From contig JANOHP010000114.1 of NCBI GenBank assembly GCA_031406575.1, positions 1-21,525 on the forward strand: a DNA stretch of 21,525 nucleotides, in the 5' to 3' direction. Below the pieces are notes generated by a model. That model had not been told where the DNA came from. It ran no database searches and saw only the letters and a program-made list of their open reading frames with translations. The DNA comes from Ga0077555 sp031406575. Lineage in GTDB: Bacteria; Pseudomonadota; Alphaproteobacteria; Rhizobiales; Hyphomicrobiaceae. Position numbers and translations under genes: made by a program. Below, one piece after another: positions 7,308 to 14,686 of the stretch; the stretch's first letter is position 1; every line of letters begins with the position of its first letter.

Positions 7308-7727
7308 ATGACGCTCAAGTCCCGCATCCCGGTCATCGACGATAGCGAACTCGTCGAGACGTTCATGCGCGCCTCGGGTCCCGGCGGCCAGAACGTCAAC
7401 AAGGTCTCGACCGCCGTCGAGCTGCGCTTCGATGTGCGCAACAGTCTGACGCTGCCCGAGCCCGTGCGCGTACGCCTCGCGCGCGCGGCCGGCAGACGGC
7501 TCACGAAAGACGGCGTACTCGTCATTCGCTCCGATACCTTCCGCACGCAGGAGATGAACCGAGCCGACGCGCGCGAGAAGCTGCAAGAGCTGATCGAGGC
7601 CGTCTGGTACCCGCCCAAGCCGCGCGTCAAGACCAAGCCGACGCGGGCCTCGCGCGAGCGCCGCCACGAGGCGAAGAAACATCGCGGCGAGATCAAGCGA
7701 GGACGCGGGCGGCCCGTCGACGAGTAA
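7308..7727 (+). CDS. arfB: Alternative ribosome-rescue factor ArfB (peptidyl-tRNA hydrolase, YaeJ type)
   Basis: ArfB enters stalled ribosomes without an A-site codon and hydrolyses the peptidyl-tRNA. The 139-aa protein has the release-factor GGQ motif in ASGPGGQNVNKVST (Gly26-Gly27-Gln28) and the basic C-terminal tail (KTKPTRASRERRHEAKKHRG and onward) that threads into the mRNA channel. Both are diagnostic of ArfB as opposed to full-length release factors. The ATG at 7308 places the N-terminus as in relatives; an in-frame ATG at 7212 lies inside fabI. No strong Shine-Dalgarno is seen, so expression may depend on read-through or coupling from fabI. It ends with TAA. Confidence 0.93.
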   Translation: MTLKSRIPVIDDSELVETFMRASGPGGQNVNKVSTAVELRFDVRNSLTLPEPVRVRLARAAGRRLTKDGVLVIRSDTFRTQEMNRADAREKLQELIEAVWYPPKPRVKTKPTRASRERRHEAKKHRGEIKRGRGRPVDE

Positions 7728-7825
7728 TCCACAGCCCTGTCGCGGCAAGATATTTGAGAACTTTACGGGAACATTGAAGGCGCCTATCGTCGGTCTGGTC
7801 CGTTCAACGAGCGAGGATCAGGACG

Positions 7826-8230
7826 ATGTGGATAGGGCGCACCCTGTCAGGAGCGATGCTCGCGGCAACCCTGAGCAGTGTGCCGGTTGCCGCCCAATCG
7901 CCGATCGCGAACTCGGCGCCAGCGACGTTGCCCACGGTCTCGGCGGACTATCGCCGTGGCTTTCTCGACGGCTACAGAGCGCGCTCCCTGTCGGATCGCC
8001 GCTACGTCGATCGACCGCCGCTTCGGTGGCGCCAACCTGACGGCCTGCGGCCACCGCGCAGCGGCACCGCGCCCTACTGGCGCAACCGCCCGCGGCCCTG
8101 GCTTCCACCCGACGTTTACGCCGAGCGGCGGTTTCGCGGTGACGGCCCCACCGGACGCCGATGGATCGCCCCGCGCGACGTCATCGAAGCTACCTCAAAC
8201 GGCGCGCAGCAGCTCCGGTCTGCCGAGTGA
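7826..8230 (+). CDS. Small secreted Arg/Pro-rich protein, unknown function
   Basis: A 134-aa hypothetical protein. Residues 1-23 form a signal peptide (MWIGRTLSGAMLAATLSSVPVAAQ). The mature part is rich in arginine, proline, tryptophan and tyrosine, with DYRRGFLDGYRARSL near residue 42 and no motif I recognise. GAGG (7813-7816) and AGGA (7820-7823) precede ATG 7826. The last 36 bp overlap the 3' end of the convergent molybdoenzyme gene. Similar short exported basic proteins are common as hypotheticals in Hyphomicrobiales. The signal peptide and ribosome site argue for a real gene, but composition alone could also arise from GC-rich antisense sequence. Confidence 0.6.
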   Translation: MWIGRTLSGAMLAATLSSVPVAAQSPIANSAPATLPTVSADYRRGFLDGYRARSLSDRRYVDRPPLRWRQPDGLRPPRSGTAPYWRNRPRPWLPPDVYAERRFRGDGPTGRRWIAPRDVIEATSNGAQQLRSAE

Positions 8231-10492
8231 TGGCAGCGGCGCATTGCCATCATAGCGCTCGATGGCGACGAGACAGGTGTGCGCCGCGCAGCCGCCAGAG
8301 AACGCCGAGGCCGGCACATCGAGCGTCAACACGTTGGGATTACCGGCGATGTCGAGCGGCCCCTCGGCGGAGTCGACGGATTGATGCCACGCGCCCGTCG
8401 GCAGGATCGCCACGCCCGCACGCAGGCTATCCGTGAGCCGCACACCGGCGAGGCACCGGCCGCGCGCGTTGGACAGCAGCGCCGTGTCGCCCTCGGCAAG
8501 CCCCAGGCGCTGCGCATCGCCCGCGTTCATGAGCACGGCTTCGCGGCCCGCCTGCTTCTGGCCTTGCGACGCGCGGCCGTAGTCGAGCTGGCTGTGCAGG
8601 CGGCCATCGGGTTGGGCGGTGAGCAGATGGAACCCATAGCGATCGGCAAGGGGGGACCCGAGCCACTCAGCGGGCGGGTCCCACCGGGGATACGGCGGGC
8701 AATCGGGATAGGCGCAGGCCTCGAGTGTGCGGCTGGTGAGAACGAGCTTTCCCGATTCCGTGGCAAGGCGATTGTTTTCGGGATCGGCGCGAAAGCGCGC
8801 GAAGGCGGGCTCGAGCGGGCCTTCCGGGATCTCGGCGTGTCCGATCTTCCAGAAGTCGTCGAAGGCCGGCATATCGCCACCGCGCGCGCGCATCGCCACG
8901 CGGGTTTCGTCGTAGAGGTGGCGCACCCAGCCCATCTCGTCGCGGCCTTCGCTGAACGCCGCTTCGACGCCGAGCCGGGCCGCTATGGCGCGCATGATCT
9001 CGAAATCGGAGCGTGCGTCGGCGAACGGCGCCACCACCTGCTTCATGGCGAACACCATGTCGGCGCGGCGGCCGCCAGAAATGTCGTCGCGCTCGAGCGT
9101 CGTCGTCGCGGGCAGCACGATGTCGGCGCGCTTGGCGGTCGCGGTCCAGGCGATCTCCTGCACGACGATGGTTTCAGGCACGGCCCAGGCGCGCTCGAAA
9201 CGCGCCAGATCCTGGTGGTGATGATAGGGATTGCCGCCCGCCCAATAAACCAGACGCGTGTCGGGGTAGTGGTGCGTCTTGCCCTGATAGGTGAATGGCG
9301 CACCCGGCTCGAGCAACATGTCGGCGATGCGCGCCACGGGAATGAAACTGGCGTTGGGCTTCCTGCCGTGTGGGAAGCCCGCAACCGACGACAACGGAAT
9401 ATGACTATTGGCGTTGGCGACGGAGCCGATGCCATAGGCGAAACCGCCGCCCGCATGACCGATCTGGCCGGCAACGGCGGCGAGTGCCGCCCCCGCCCAC
9501 CAGGGTCGTTCGCCGTGCACGGCGCGTTGCAAGGCATAACTCAGCGTGATGAAACTGCGTTTGACGGTCAGTTCGCGCGCGAGCCCGCGGATTTTTTCGG
9601 CGTCGAGACCGGTGATGGCGGCAGCCCACTGAGCCGTCTTGGGCGTGCCGTCGGTGTCGCCGCGCAAATAGGCGAGGAACGCGTCTGCTCCACTGCAACA
9701 GCGCGCCAGGAACTCGGCATCGTGCGCACCGGCTGCCACGATTTCTCCCGCGAGCCCGATCAGCAGGGCGGTGTCGGTGTTGGGAATGATCGGCCACCAC
9801 TCCGCGTCGACGTCGTCGGGGCAATCGTCGCGGCGCGGCGACACCAGAATGATACGGCCCCCGCGCGCCTTCAGGCGGTGCAGATGAGTGGCCAACATGT
9901 GGCGGCCGACGCCGCCGGCTTCCACTTGAGCGGTGCGTGGCGACATCGCCCCGCAGACCAGCAGCAGCTCGGTATGCTCGGCCATCAACTTGATCGAATT
10001 GGGTGCGCCGTAGCCATCGCCACCCATGATGTGGCGCGCGATCACCGCGCCCGCGCCGACGCTGTAGGTATCGACATGGGTCGTGTAGCCGCCGACGCAG
10101 TTCATCAGCCGCTTGACTTGGGACTGGGCGTGATGAAAGCGCCCCGCACTCGTCCAGCCGTAGGAGCCTGCAAAAATCGAATCGTTGCCGTGTGTTTTGC
10201 GCACGCGATCGATCTCGGCCGCGACCAGATCCAGCGCCTGATCCCAGCCGATGGGCACGAGACGCTCCCGGCCCCGCGCGGTGCGATCGCTGTCGTCGCG
10301 GTGTTTCAGCCAGCCCTCGCGCACGTAGGGGCGATCGATGCGCACGGCGGGGTCCATCTGATCGGGGATCGCCGCCAGCATGGGCGAGGGCGCAGGATCA
10401 CCCGGCCACGCCTCGATGCCGACGATGCGGCCCTCCGCGACAAGCGCATCGAAGGCGCCCCAATGGCAGCAGTGCGAAATGCGCTCGACCAT
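8195..10492 (-). CDS. Molybdopterin-dependent oxidoreductase, BisC/DMSO-reductase family
   Basis: A 765-aa bis-MGD molybdenum enzyme of the DMSO-reductase type III group (BisC, DorA, TorA), which reduce S- or N-oxides. The molybdenum-ligand region reads SIFAGSYGWTSAGRFHHAQS, with Ser115 at the ligand position of this group. Cofactor-binding blocks include HCCHWGAFDA at the N-terminus, YTTHVDTYSVGAGAVIARH, YWAGGNPYHHHQDL, TAKRADIVLPATTTLERDD, HSQLDYG and, near the end, GAWHQSVDSAEGPLDIAGN. There is no twin-arginine signal and no N-terminal 4Fe-4S cysteine motif. It is therefore most like cytoplasmic BisC, which repairs biotin or methionine sulfoxide, and unlike periplasmic DorA/TorA. It is the last gene of a minus-strand run, 33 bp after the D-2-hydroxyacid dehydrogenase-like gene. 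The true substrate is not known. Confidence 0.9.
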   Translation of the reverse strand: MVERISHCCHWGAFDALVAEGRIVGIEAWPGDPAPSPMLAAIPDQMDPAVRIDRPYVREGWLKHRDDSDRTARGRERLVPIGWDQALDLVAAEIDRVRKTHGNDSIFAGSYGWTSAGRFHHAQSQVKRLMNCVGGYTTHVDTYSVGAGAVIARHIMGGDGYGAPNSIKLMAEHTELLLVCGAMSPRTAQVEAGGVGRHMLATHLHRLKARGGRIILVSPRRDDCPDDVDAEWWPIIPNTDTALLIGLAGEIVAAGAHDAEFLARCCSGADAFLAYLRGDTDGTPKTAQWAAAITGLDAEKIRGLARELTVKRSFITLSYALQRAVHGERPWWAGAALAAVAGQIGHAGGGFAYGIGSVANANSHIPLSSVAGFPHGRKPNASFIPVARIADMLLEPGAPFTYQGKTHHYPDTRLVYWAGGNPYHHHQDLARFERAWAVPETIVVQEIAWTATAKRADIVLPATTTLERDDISGGRRADMVFAMKQVVAPFADARSDFEIMRAIAARLGVEAAFSEGRDEMGWVRHLYDETRVAMRARGGDMPAFDDFWKIGHAEIPEGPLEPAFARFRADPENNRLATESGKLVLTSRTLEACAYPDCPPYPRWDPPAEWLGSPLADRYGFHLLTAQPDGRLHSQLDYGRASQGQKQAGREAVLMNAGDAQRLGLAEGDTALLSNARGRCLAGVRLTDSLRAGVAILPTGAWHQSVDSAEGPLDIAGNPNVLTLDVPASAFSGGCAAHTCLVAIERYDGNAPLPSLGRPELLRAV
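8228..8252. terminator. Hairpin at the end of the secreted-protein gene
   Basis: TGATGGCA (8228-8235) and TGCCATCA (8245-8252) form perfect 8-bp arms around nine bases, beginning at the stop codon of the upstream gene and lying within the 3' coding end of the molybdoenzyme gene. No T-run follows. It may end or stabilise the overlapping convergent transcripts. Confidence 0.4.
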
Positions 10493-10525
10493 GGCGATGT
10501 CCTGTCGGGAGAATAGGGGTGTCGG

Positions 10526-11491
10526 TCAGACGACGTTGACGAGGGGTTCGCCGGCCGCGAGACGACGAACGTTGTCGGCCATCGTTTTCTGACGACGGCG
10601 AATGGTGCCCGTCGACCAACCCGACATGTGCGCCGTGACCGTGCAGGTGTCGAGCTCGTGAAAGGGATGCCGGCTGGGACGCGGCGCGGGGTCGGTCGCC
10701 GACGGATACGTCCACCACGTATCGATGATGGCACCGCCGATGCGTCGCGCCACGAGCGCCGCATAAAGCGCATCTTCATCGATCACCGGCCCGCGTCCCA
10801 CATTGACGAGCACGCCGTGCGGCCGCATGGCGGCGAGCGCTTCGACGCCGATGAGGCCTTTGGTGGCCGGCAACATCGGCAGGGACGAGACGATGAAATC
10901 CGCCGACCCCATGAATTCCATGAGCCTGTCGAGGCCGAAGCTTTCGTCGACGGCTCCGCCTACTGGAACCCGTGTGCGGTTGGCCGCCGTGACCCGCATA
11001 CCGAACGCTTTGGCGAGGCGCGCAATCTCGCGGCCGATGTGGCCATAGCCCAAAACGCCCAGCGTGCCGCTGCCGAGTTCCGTGCGCGCGGTGGCGCCAG
11101 CGCCTGGCCAATAGGACCACGAACCCGCGCGCAAATCGGCGTCGGCGGTCCCGATCGGCACGTGCCGCATCAGCAGCGCCGCCATGACGTATTCGGCAAT
11201 GGCCTGCTCGTGGCCAAAGCAGCAGCACAGCGGCGTGCCGACCGGCAAGCACGACCGGTCGATCGCGTCGACGCCAGCGGCGGGCGCGTGATAGAGGCGA
11301 AGCGCTTCGGGTTTGGGATGCGTGCGATCGAGCGCGACACCGATTACGACGTCGGCTGCGCGGATGGCTGCGATCTCGGCGGCGCTCGACGGCAGGTCGG
11401 CGACGCACACGATGTCGTGTGCCTCGCCGATGAGGGTGCCAAAGCCCGGCTCGAAGGTCTGCGCGTTGCGACCGTGGAAGACGATTTTCAT
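10526..11491 (-). CDS. D-2-hydroxyacid dehydrogenase-like NAD(P)-binding protein
   Basis: A 321-aa protein of the D-isomer-specific 2-hydroxyacid dehydrogenase family, which interconverts 2-hydroxy and 2-oxo acids with NAD(P). The Rossmann motif is GTLGVLGYGHIGREIARL (about 142-159), followed by the substrate-domain hinge, the active-site Arg in VNVGRGPVIDEDAL and the catalytic His in TAHMSGWS. Where most relatives carry the glutamate of the Arg-Glu-His relay (DVFxxEP), this protein reads DTWWTYPSATDP, so that glutamate is missing or displaced. The ATG at 11491 is the only sensible start. It lies between a NIPSNAP gene (37 bp upstream) and the molybdoenzyme (33 bp downstream), implying co-transcription. 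Substrate is unknown. Confidence 0.85.
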   Translation of the reverse strand: MKIVFHGRNAQTFEPGFGTLIGEAHDIVCVADLPSSAAEIAAIRAADVVIGVALDRTHPKPEALRLYHAPAAGVDAIDRSCLPVGTPLCCCFGHEQAIAEYVMAALLMRHVPIGTADADLRAGSWSYWPGAGATARTELGSGTLGVLGYGHIGREIARLAKAFGMRVTAANRTRVPVGGAVDESFGLDRLMEFMGSADFIVSSLPMLPATKGLIGVEALAAMRPHGVLVNVGRGPVIDEDALYAALVARRIGGAIIDTWWTYPSATDPAPRPSRHPFHELDTCTVTAHMSGWSTGTIRRRQKTMADNVRRLAAGEPLVNVV

Positions 11492-11527
11492 TCCACGTGG
11501 ACTCCTGGCGGCCGGGTCATCGCGCGC

Positions 11528-11854
11528 TTACTTCACGCTCGAAAACGCGGTGGGGGTAAGAATTTCGCTCACCACGTTGGCGACGATGGGACCGTCCTTT
11601 TCACTTTCGGCGCGCGCCTTGTTCCACTCGGGATCAGCCTGGAATTTCGCCCACTTCTGCTCGCGCTCGGCGAGGCTTTCCCAAACGAGAAAATAGGTGA
11701 GGCGATGATTGGAGTTGCCGATCAGCGTCGTCCAGAAGCCGCCCTGGCGGATGCCGTGACGTTCCCAGATTTTCGTGGTGTGGTTCTGGAAGCGATTGAG
11801 CAGCGCCGGCAGGCAACCGGGGCAGCAATCATAGACGCGAAGTTCGTACAGCAT
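11528..11854 (-). CDS. NIPSNAP-family protein
   Basis: A 108-aa dimeric alpha/beta-barrel protein of the NIPSNAP family. The sequence MLYELRVYDCCPGCLPALLN is the typical start. It is followed by a helix ending HTTKIWERHGIRQGGFW, the core strand LTYFLVWESLAEREQKWAKF, and the end block DPEWNKARAESEKDGPIV. Family members accompany many catabolic clusters, sometimes as monooxygenase- or isomerase-like accessory proteins; their function is mostly unproven. The frame extends upstream to 11878, but ATG 11854 has GAGGA (11865-11861) and begins at the conserved MLYELR, so it is preferred. It is the first gene of the run leading to the dehydrogenase-like and molybdopterin genes. Confidence 0.88.
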   Translation of the reverse strand: MLYELRVYDCCPGCLPALLNRFQNHTTKIWERHGIRQGGFWTTLIGNSNHRLTYFLVWESLAEREQKWAKFQADPEWNKARAESEKDGPIVANVVSEILTPTAFSSVK

Positions 11855-12181
11855 GGCGTGTCCTCGTGTTTTGGTCATCGGTGCGGGACCCCGATCTAAT
11901 CAGGATCGCGGCACGGCGGCAATGGTGGCGGGGCGCTGAGCGCGCACGGGCGATGCAATTCCTCTTTCCCGGAAAGGTGAGGCCGCAGGCCGAGCGTCGT
12001 GCCGACGGCGCGCAAGCATGATGTCCGGCACCCAGCGCAACATGCGTGCAAAGCACTCGATATCGTGCCCTTCGGGCGCTCTTGACGCTGGGTCCCGGCG
12101 CTCGTCGCGTGCCGCTCCTCGGCCAGGATGACGGGGAAAATGCACAGACCCCGCGCCATCCTTGAAGGCCTCATCGACGGC
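11855..12181. other. 327-bp spacer upstream of the NIPSNAP gene, containing a dispersed-type repeat
   Basis: No gene is supported here. The short frames seen on the minus strand have repeat-like composition. The spacer must hold the promoter of the NIPSNAP-dehydrogenase-molybdoenzyme run, but no clear -35/-10 pair stands out. Its central part is the inverted repeat listed separately. Confidence 0.6.
12025..12136. repeat. Imperfect inverted repeat, intergenic dispersed-repeat type
   Basis: CCGGCACCCAGCGCAA (12025-12040) pairs with TTGACGCTGGGTCCCGG (12082-12098), with one mismatch and one bulge. A smaller GCCC-TTC-GGGC hairpin lies between. The minus-strand text from 12136 (GTCATCCTGGCCGAGGAG, then CGGGACCCAGCG) matches in style the GTCATCCTGGCCGA...CCGGGACCCA intergenic repeats I recognise from alphaproteobacterial genomes. 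Copy number elsewhere in this genome cannot be seen. Confidence 0.55.
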
Positions 12182-13159
12182 TCACTCCGCCTTGATGCCG
12201 AATTCGGAAATGATCCGGCCGTAGCGGTCGAAATCCTTCTTCAATTGTCGTGCGAGTTCATCGGGTGGCCCAGCAGTCGGGGCCAATGCGACCTTGCGCA
12301 GCAAGGTCTCCATCTCCGGGTCTTTGGCGATCTTCGCCATTTCGTCGGCCATCTTGCGTACGATATCGTCGGGTGTGCCGGGCGGTGCGAACACGCCGAA
12401 CCAGCCGATGAAATCCATAGACGGGAAGATTTCCTTCAGCATGGGCACGTTGGGGTAATCGGGATGGCGTTGCCGATCGATGACGGCCAGCAGTCTGGCC
12501 TTGCCCGCGGGGATGTGGGGAAACGTGTTGGGATCGGCATGGATCTGCACGACGCCCGCGAGGAAATCAGCGAGCGACTCCCCGCCCCCGCGATAGGGCA
12601 CGTGCAGGATGTTGACGCCGGCTTCCTTGTTCACCATTGCCGTCAAAATGTGCGCCATCGAGCCGATGCCGGCCGTGCCCCAACTGAGCTTTCCGGGGTT
12701 CTGCTTGATGTGAGCCAGCACCTCCTGAACGGAATTTCCCGGCACCGTCGGATGCACGGCGAAGAGCACCGTTCCGATCGTCAACATGGACACGGGCTTC
12801 AGGTCGACGAGCGGGTCGTAGGCCGTTTTGCGTAAATGCGGCACGATCATCAGGCTCAAGCCCGGCGTGACGACGAACGTGTAGCCGTCGGGCGGTGATT
12901 TCATCGCGGCCTCGAGGCCGATGGCACCCGAAGCGCCCCCGCGATGCTCGAGCACGAATTGTTGCCCGAGGATTTTCGATAGGCGCTCGGCGTAGGGCCG
13001 CATGGAGTTGTCGGCCGAACCGCCGGGCGCGAAGTTGACGATGATGCGCACCGTCTTGTTGGGCCACTCTGCGGCGCCTTGGGCGGACGCGGCCGAGCTG
13101 GCGCACACGCTCAATACTCCGATCACCAGCGCCTGCGCAAACCAACGCGAAAAGGTCAT
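12182..13159 (-). CDS. Tripartite tricarboxylate transporter (TTT) receptor, Bug family, copy 2
   Basis: A 325-aa periplasmic solute-binding protein of the Bug/TctC family, which captures carboxylates or other small polar compounds and delivers them to TctAB-type membrane subunits. The signal peptide covers residues 1-27 (ends SAASAQ). Family blocks are EWPNKTVRIIVNFAPGGSADN, here from residue 31, followed by QQFVLEHRGGASGAIGLEA, SPPDGYTFVVT, GKLSWGTAGIGS and HVPYRGGGESLADFLAGVV. ATG 13159 with GAGGGAGAG (13173-13165) is preferred to the upstream in-frame ATG at 13330, whose extra residues are low-complexity. It is a tandem paralogue of the next upstream gene (181 bp away), of identical length and ending IKAE in both. 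No tctA or tctB is in the window; Bug receptors are often such orphans. Confidence 0.93.
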   Translation of the reverse strand: MTFSRWFAQALVIGVLSVCASSAASAQGAAEWPNKTVRIIVNFAPGGSADNSMRPYAERLSKILGQQFVLEHRGGASGAIGLEAAMKSPPDGYTFVVTPGLSLMIVPHLRKTAYDPLVDLKPVSMLTIGTVLFAVHPTVPGNSVQEVLAHIKQNPGKLSWGTAGIGSMAHILTAMVNKEAGVNILHVPYRGGGESLADFLAGVVQIHADPNTFPHIPAGKARLLAVIDRQRHPDYPNVPMLKEIFPSMDFIGWFGVFAPPGTPDDIVRKMADEMAKIAKDPEMETLLRKVALAPTAGPPDELARQLKKDFDRYGRIISEFGIKAE

Positions 13160-13340
13160 CCTTGTCTCTCCCTCGGTTTCTGATCCGCCTCCTTTTCTGT
13201 CTCGTTGCCCCGCGCCCGACGGCGGGAGAGGGCACGGGCTGCTGCGCGGAGCCTTGGCTCCGGTTCGCCTCGCGAAATCGATTTCCCGACGGCGACGGGT
13301 GCCCGCCGTCCGTCGGGGCTCACCCCTCACATCGAGCGGA

Positions 13341-14318
13341 TCACTCCGCCTTGATATTCAGTTTCCGGATCAACTCGCCGAAGCGGTCGTAATCCTTCTT
13401 CAGGAGCGCCGACAAGTCCTCGGGTGTGCCGGCCACCGGCGCGATGGCCGCTTTCGCCAACAGCGATTTCAAGTCCGGCTCGCGCGCGATTTTGTTCATT
13501 TCGGCAGCCAACTTCTGCACGATCGGCTGAGGTGTGCCAGCCGGTGCGAACACCGCGAACCAGGCGAGGAAATCAATTGCGGGATAAATTTCCTTCAGCG
13601 TCGGCACGTCGGGATACTCGGGCAATCTCTGGCGATCGAGCACGGCGAAGAGCTTCGACTTGCCCGCAGCCACATGCGGCATCGTGTTGGGATCGGCATG
13701 CACCTGCACGACGCCAGCGAGGAAGTCCGCGAGCGACTCGCCACCTCCGCGATAGGGCACGTGCAGGATGTCGACACCCGCTTCGAGCTTGAACACTTCC
13801 GACATGATGTGGCCGTAGGACCCCACGCCCGCCGTGCCCCAGCTCAGTTTGCCGGGGTTCTTTTTCGCGTGCGCGACGAATTCCGAAATGTTGTTCGCAG
13901 GCACTGAGGGGTGCACGGCGAACAACAGCACGCCGTCGGTGAACTGGGTCACGGGCACGAAGTCTTTGAAGGGATCGTAGGGAACCTTGCGCAGATGCGG
14001 CACGATGATCATGCTCAACGCCGGCGTGACGCCAAACGTGTACCCATCGGGTGCGGCCTTGGCGACGGCCTCCATGCCTATGGCCCCCGACGCCCCGCCG
14101 CGATGCTCCAGCACGAACGTTTGGCCGAGCGCTTTCGACAGCCGCTCAGCGAACGGCCGCATGGAATTGTCGGCTGTCCCGCCGGGCCCGAAGTTGATGA
14201 TCACCCGGACTGGTTTGTTGGGCCAGCTTTCGGCGCCTTGCGCCCAGCCCGGCACGGCGAGCGCGAGAGGCGCTGCGCACGCAAGAACGCCTGCGGCGAG
14301 AGTACGGCCAATTCCCAT
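13341..14318 (-). CDS. Tripartite tricarboxylate transporter (TTT) receptor, Bug family, copy 1
   Basis: A second 325-aa Bug/TctC periplasmic receptor, upstream of its paralogue on the same strand. The signal peptide covers about residues 1-26 (MGIGRTLAAGVLACAAPLAL, ending PGWAQG). The mature protein has WPNKPVRVIINFGPGGTADN, QTFVLEHRGGASGAIGMEA, APDGYTFGVTP, GKLSWGTAGVGSYG and HVPYRGGGESLADFLAGVV, covering the two lobes that close on a carboxylate ligand. ATG 14318 follows GGAGGAAG (14329-14322). By eye the pair is well over half identical, with differences concentrated in QFTDGVLLFAV versus MLTIGTVLFAV and in the loop after GTAG(V/I)GS. Ligand divergence after duplication is therefore plausible. 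The ligand is unknown. Confidence 0.93.
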   Translation of the reverse strand: MGIGRTLAAGVLACAAPLALAVPGWAQGAESWPNKPVRVIINFGPGGTADNSMRPFAERLSKALGQTFVLEHRGGASGAIGMEAVAKAAPDGYTFGVTPALSMIIVPHLRKVPYDPFKDFVPVTQFTDGVLLFAVHPSVPANNISEFVAHAKKNPGKLSWGTAGVGSYGHIMSEVFKLEAGVDILHVPYRGGGESLADFLAGVVQVHADPNTMPHVAAGKSKLFAVLDRQRLPEYPDVPTLKEIYPAIDFLAWFAVFAPAGTPQPIVQKLAAEMNKIAREPDLKSLLAKAAIAPVAGTPEDLSALLKKDYDRFGELIRKLNIKAE

Positions 14319-14489
14319 AGTCTTCCTCCCAATGGATGCGGTTGTCGGCCACCGCTGCGTCTCGACGAGGTCGAGTTGGGACTGAGGCTACGCGAGGACA
14401 TGGTGCGACACAATGGCAACGCTGCTGGCAACGCGTGAGCTGCGCAGGGGCGCAAACAGGCAGACGCAGCGCGATCAACACAAGTTCAA

Positions 14490-14586
14490 CGTCATGCCCA
14501 CGCAGGCGGGCACCCACGACACGTCGAAATGGAAAGTACGGCTTCGCGGACCCGTGCCGTGGGCTCCCGCCTGCGCGGGAGTGACG
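14490..14586. repeat. 97-bp inverted-repeat element (CGTCAT...CGCAGGCGGG type)
   Basis: Two 33-bp arms (14490-14522 and 14554-14586) are inverted copies with 27 of 33 positions matching, around a 31-bp spacer. The arms contain the core CGCAGGCGGG flanked by CGTCA, the pattern of the widespread CGTCATTCCCGCGCAGGCGGGAAT-type intergenic repeats of proteobacteria. It would form a long hairpin in either transcript and may act as terminator, mRNA stabiliser or simply a MITE-like remnant. Confidence 0.8.
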
Positions 14587-14667
14587 TCGGGAGTGGGGCT
14601 GGCGTCGTGAACTGAATTGCTCTGATTGTGGTCCGCTTCTGCGCAATCGAGGTGTCGATTTCGAGTG

Positions 14668-14686
14668 AGTGTAATGTTATTACACT
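14668..14686 (+). promoter_or_regulatory. Zur-like operator upstream of znuA
   Basis: AGTGTAATGTTATTACACT is a perfect palindrome with 8-bp arms around GTT, centred about 68 bp before the znuA ATG. It is the only AT-rich symmetric site in a GC-rich spacer. The AATGTTATTAC core matches the known style of Zur (zinc-responsive Fur-family repressor) boxes. The expected role is repression of znuA when zinc is plentiful. Confidence 0.8.

Noticed and set aside
6275..7732. A 485-codon open frame on the - strand
   Set aside because: Antisense to fabI and arfB, both of which are certain genes.
7765..7795. GGAAC followed by CGTC before the small secreted protein, resembling an EcfG general-stress promoter
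   Set aside because: The spacing is about 15 bp rather than 16-17 and the -10 element is CGTC rather than CGTT, so the match is too weak to call.
8279..10516. A 745-codon open frame on the + strand
   Set aside because: It lies antisense over the whole molybdoenzyme gene and has no recognisable domain. It is the usual GC-rich mirror frame; the minus-strand product has clear DMSO-reductase motifs.
10628..11899. A 423-codon open frame on the + strand
   Set aside because: Antisense to the dehydrogenase and NIPSNAP genes, without any family resemblance.
12836..13340. Upstream extensions and + strand frames around the gap between the two TTT receptors
   Set aside because: Both the 57-residue N-terminal extension and the opposite-strand frames lack homology. 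The signal peptide at ATG 13159 with its ribosome site settles the start.
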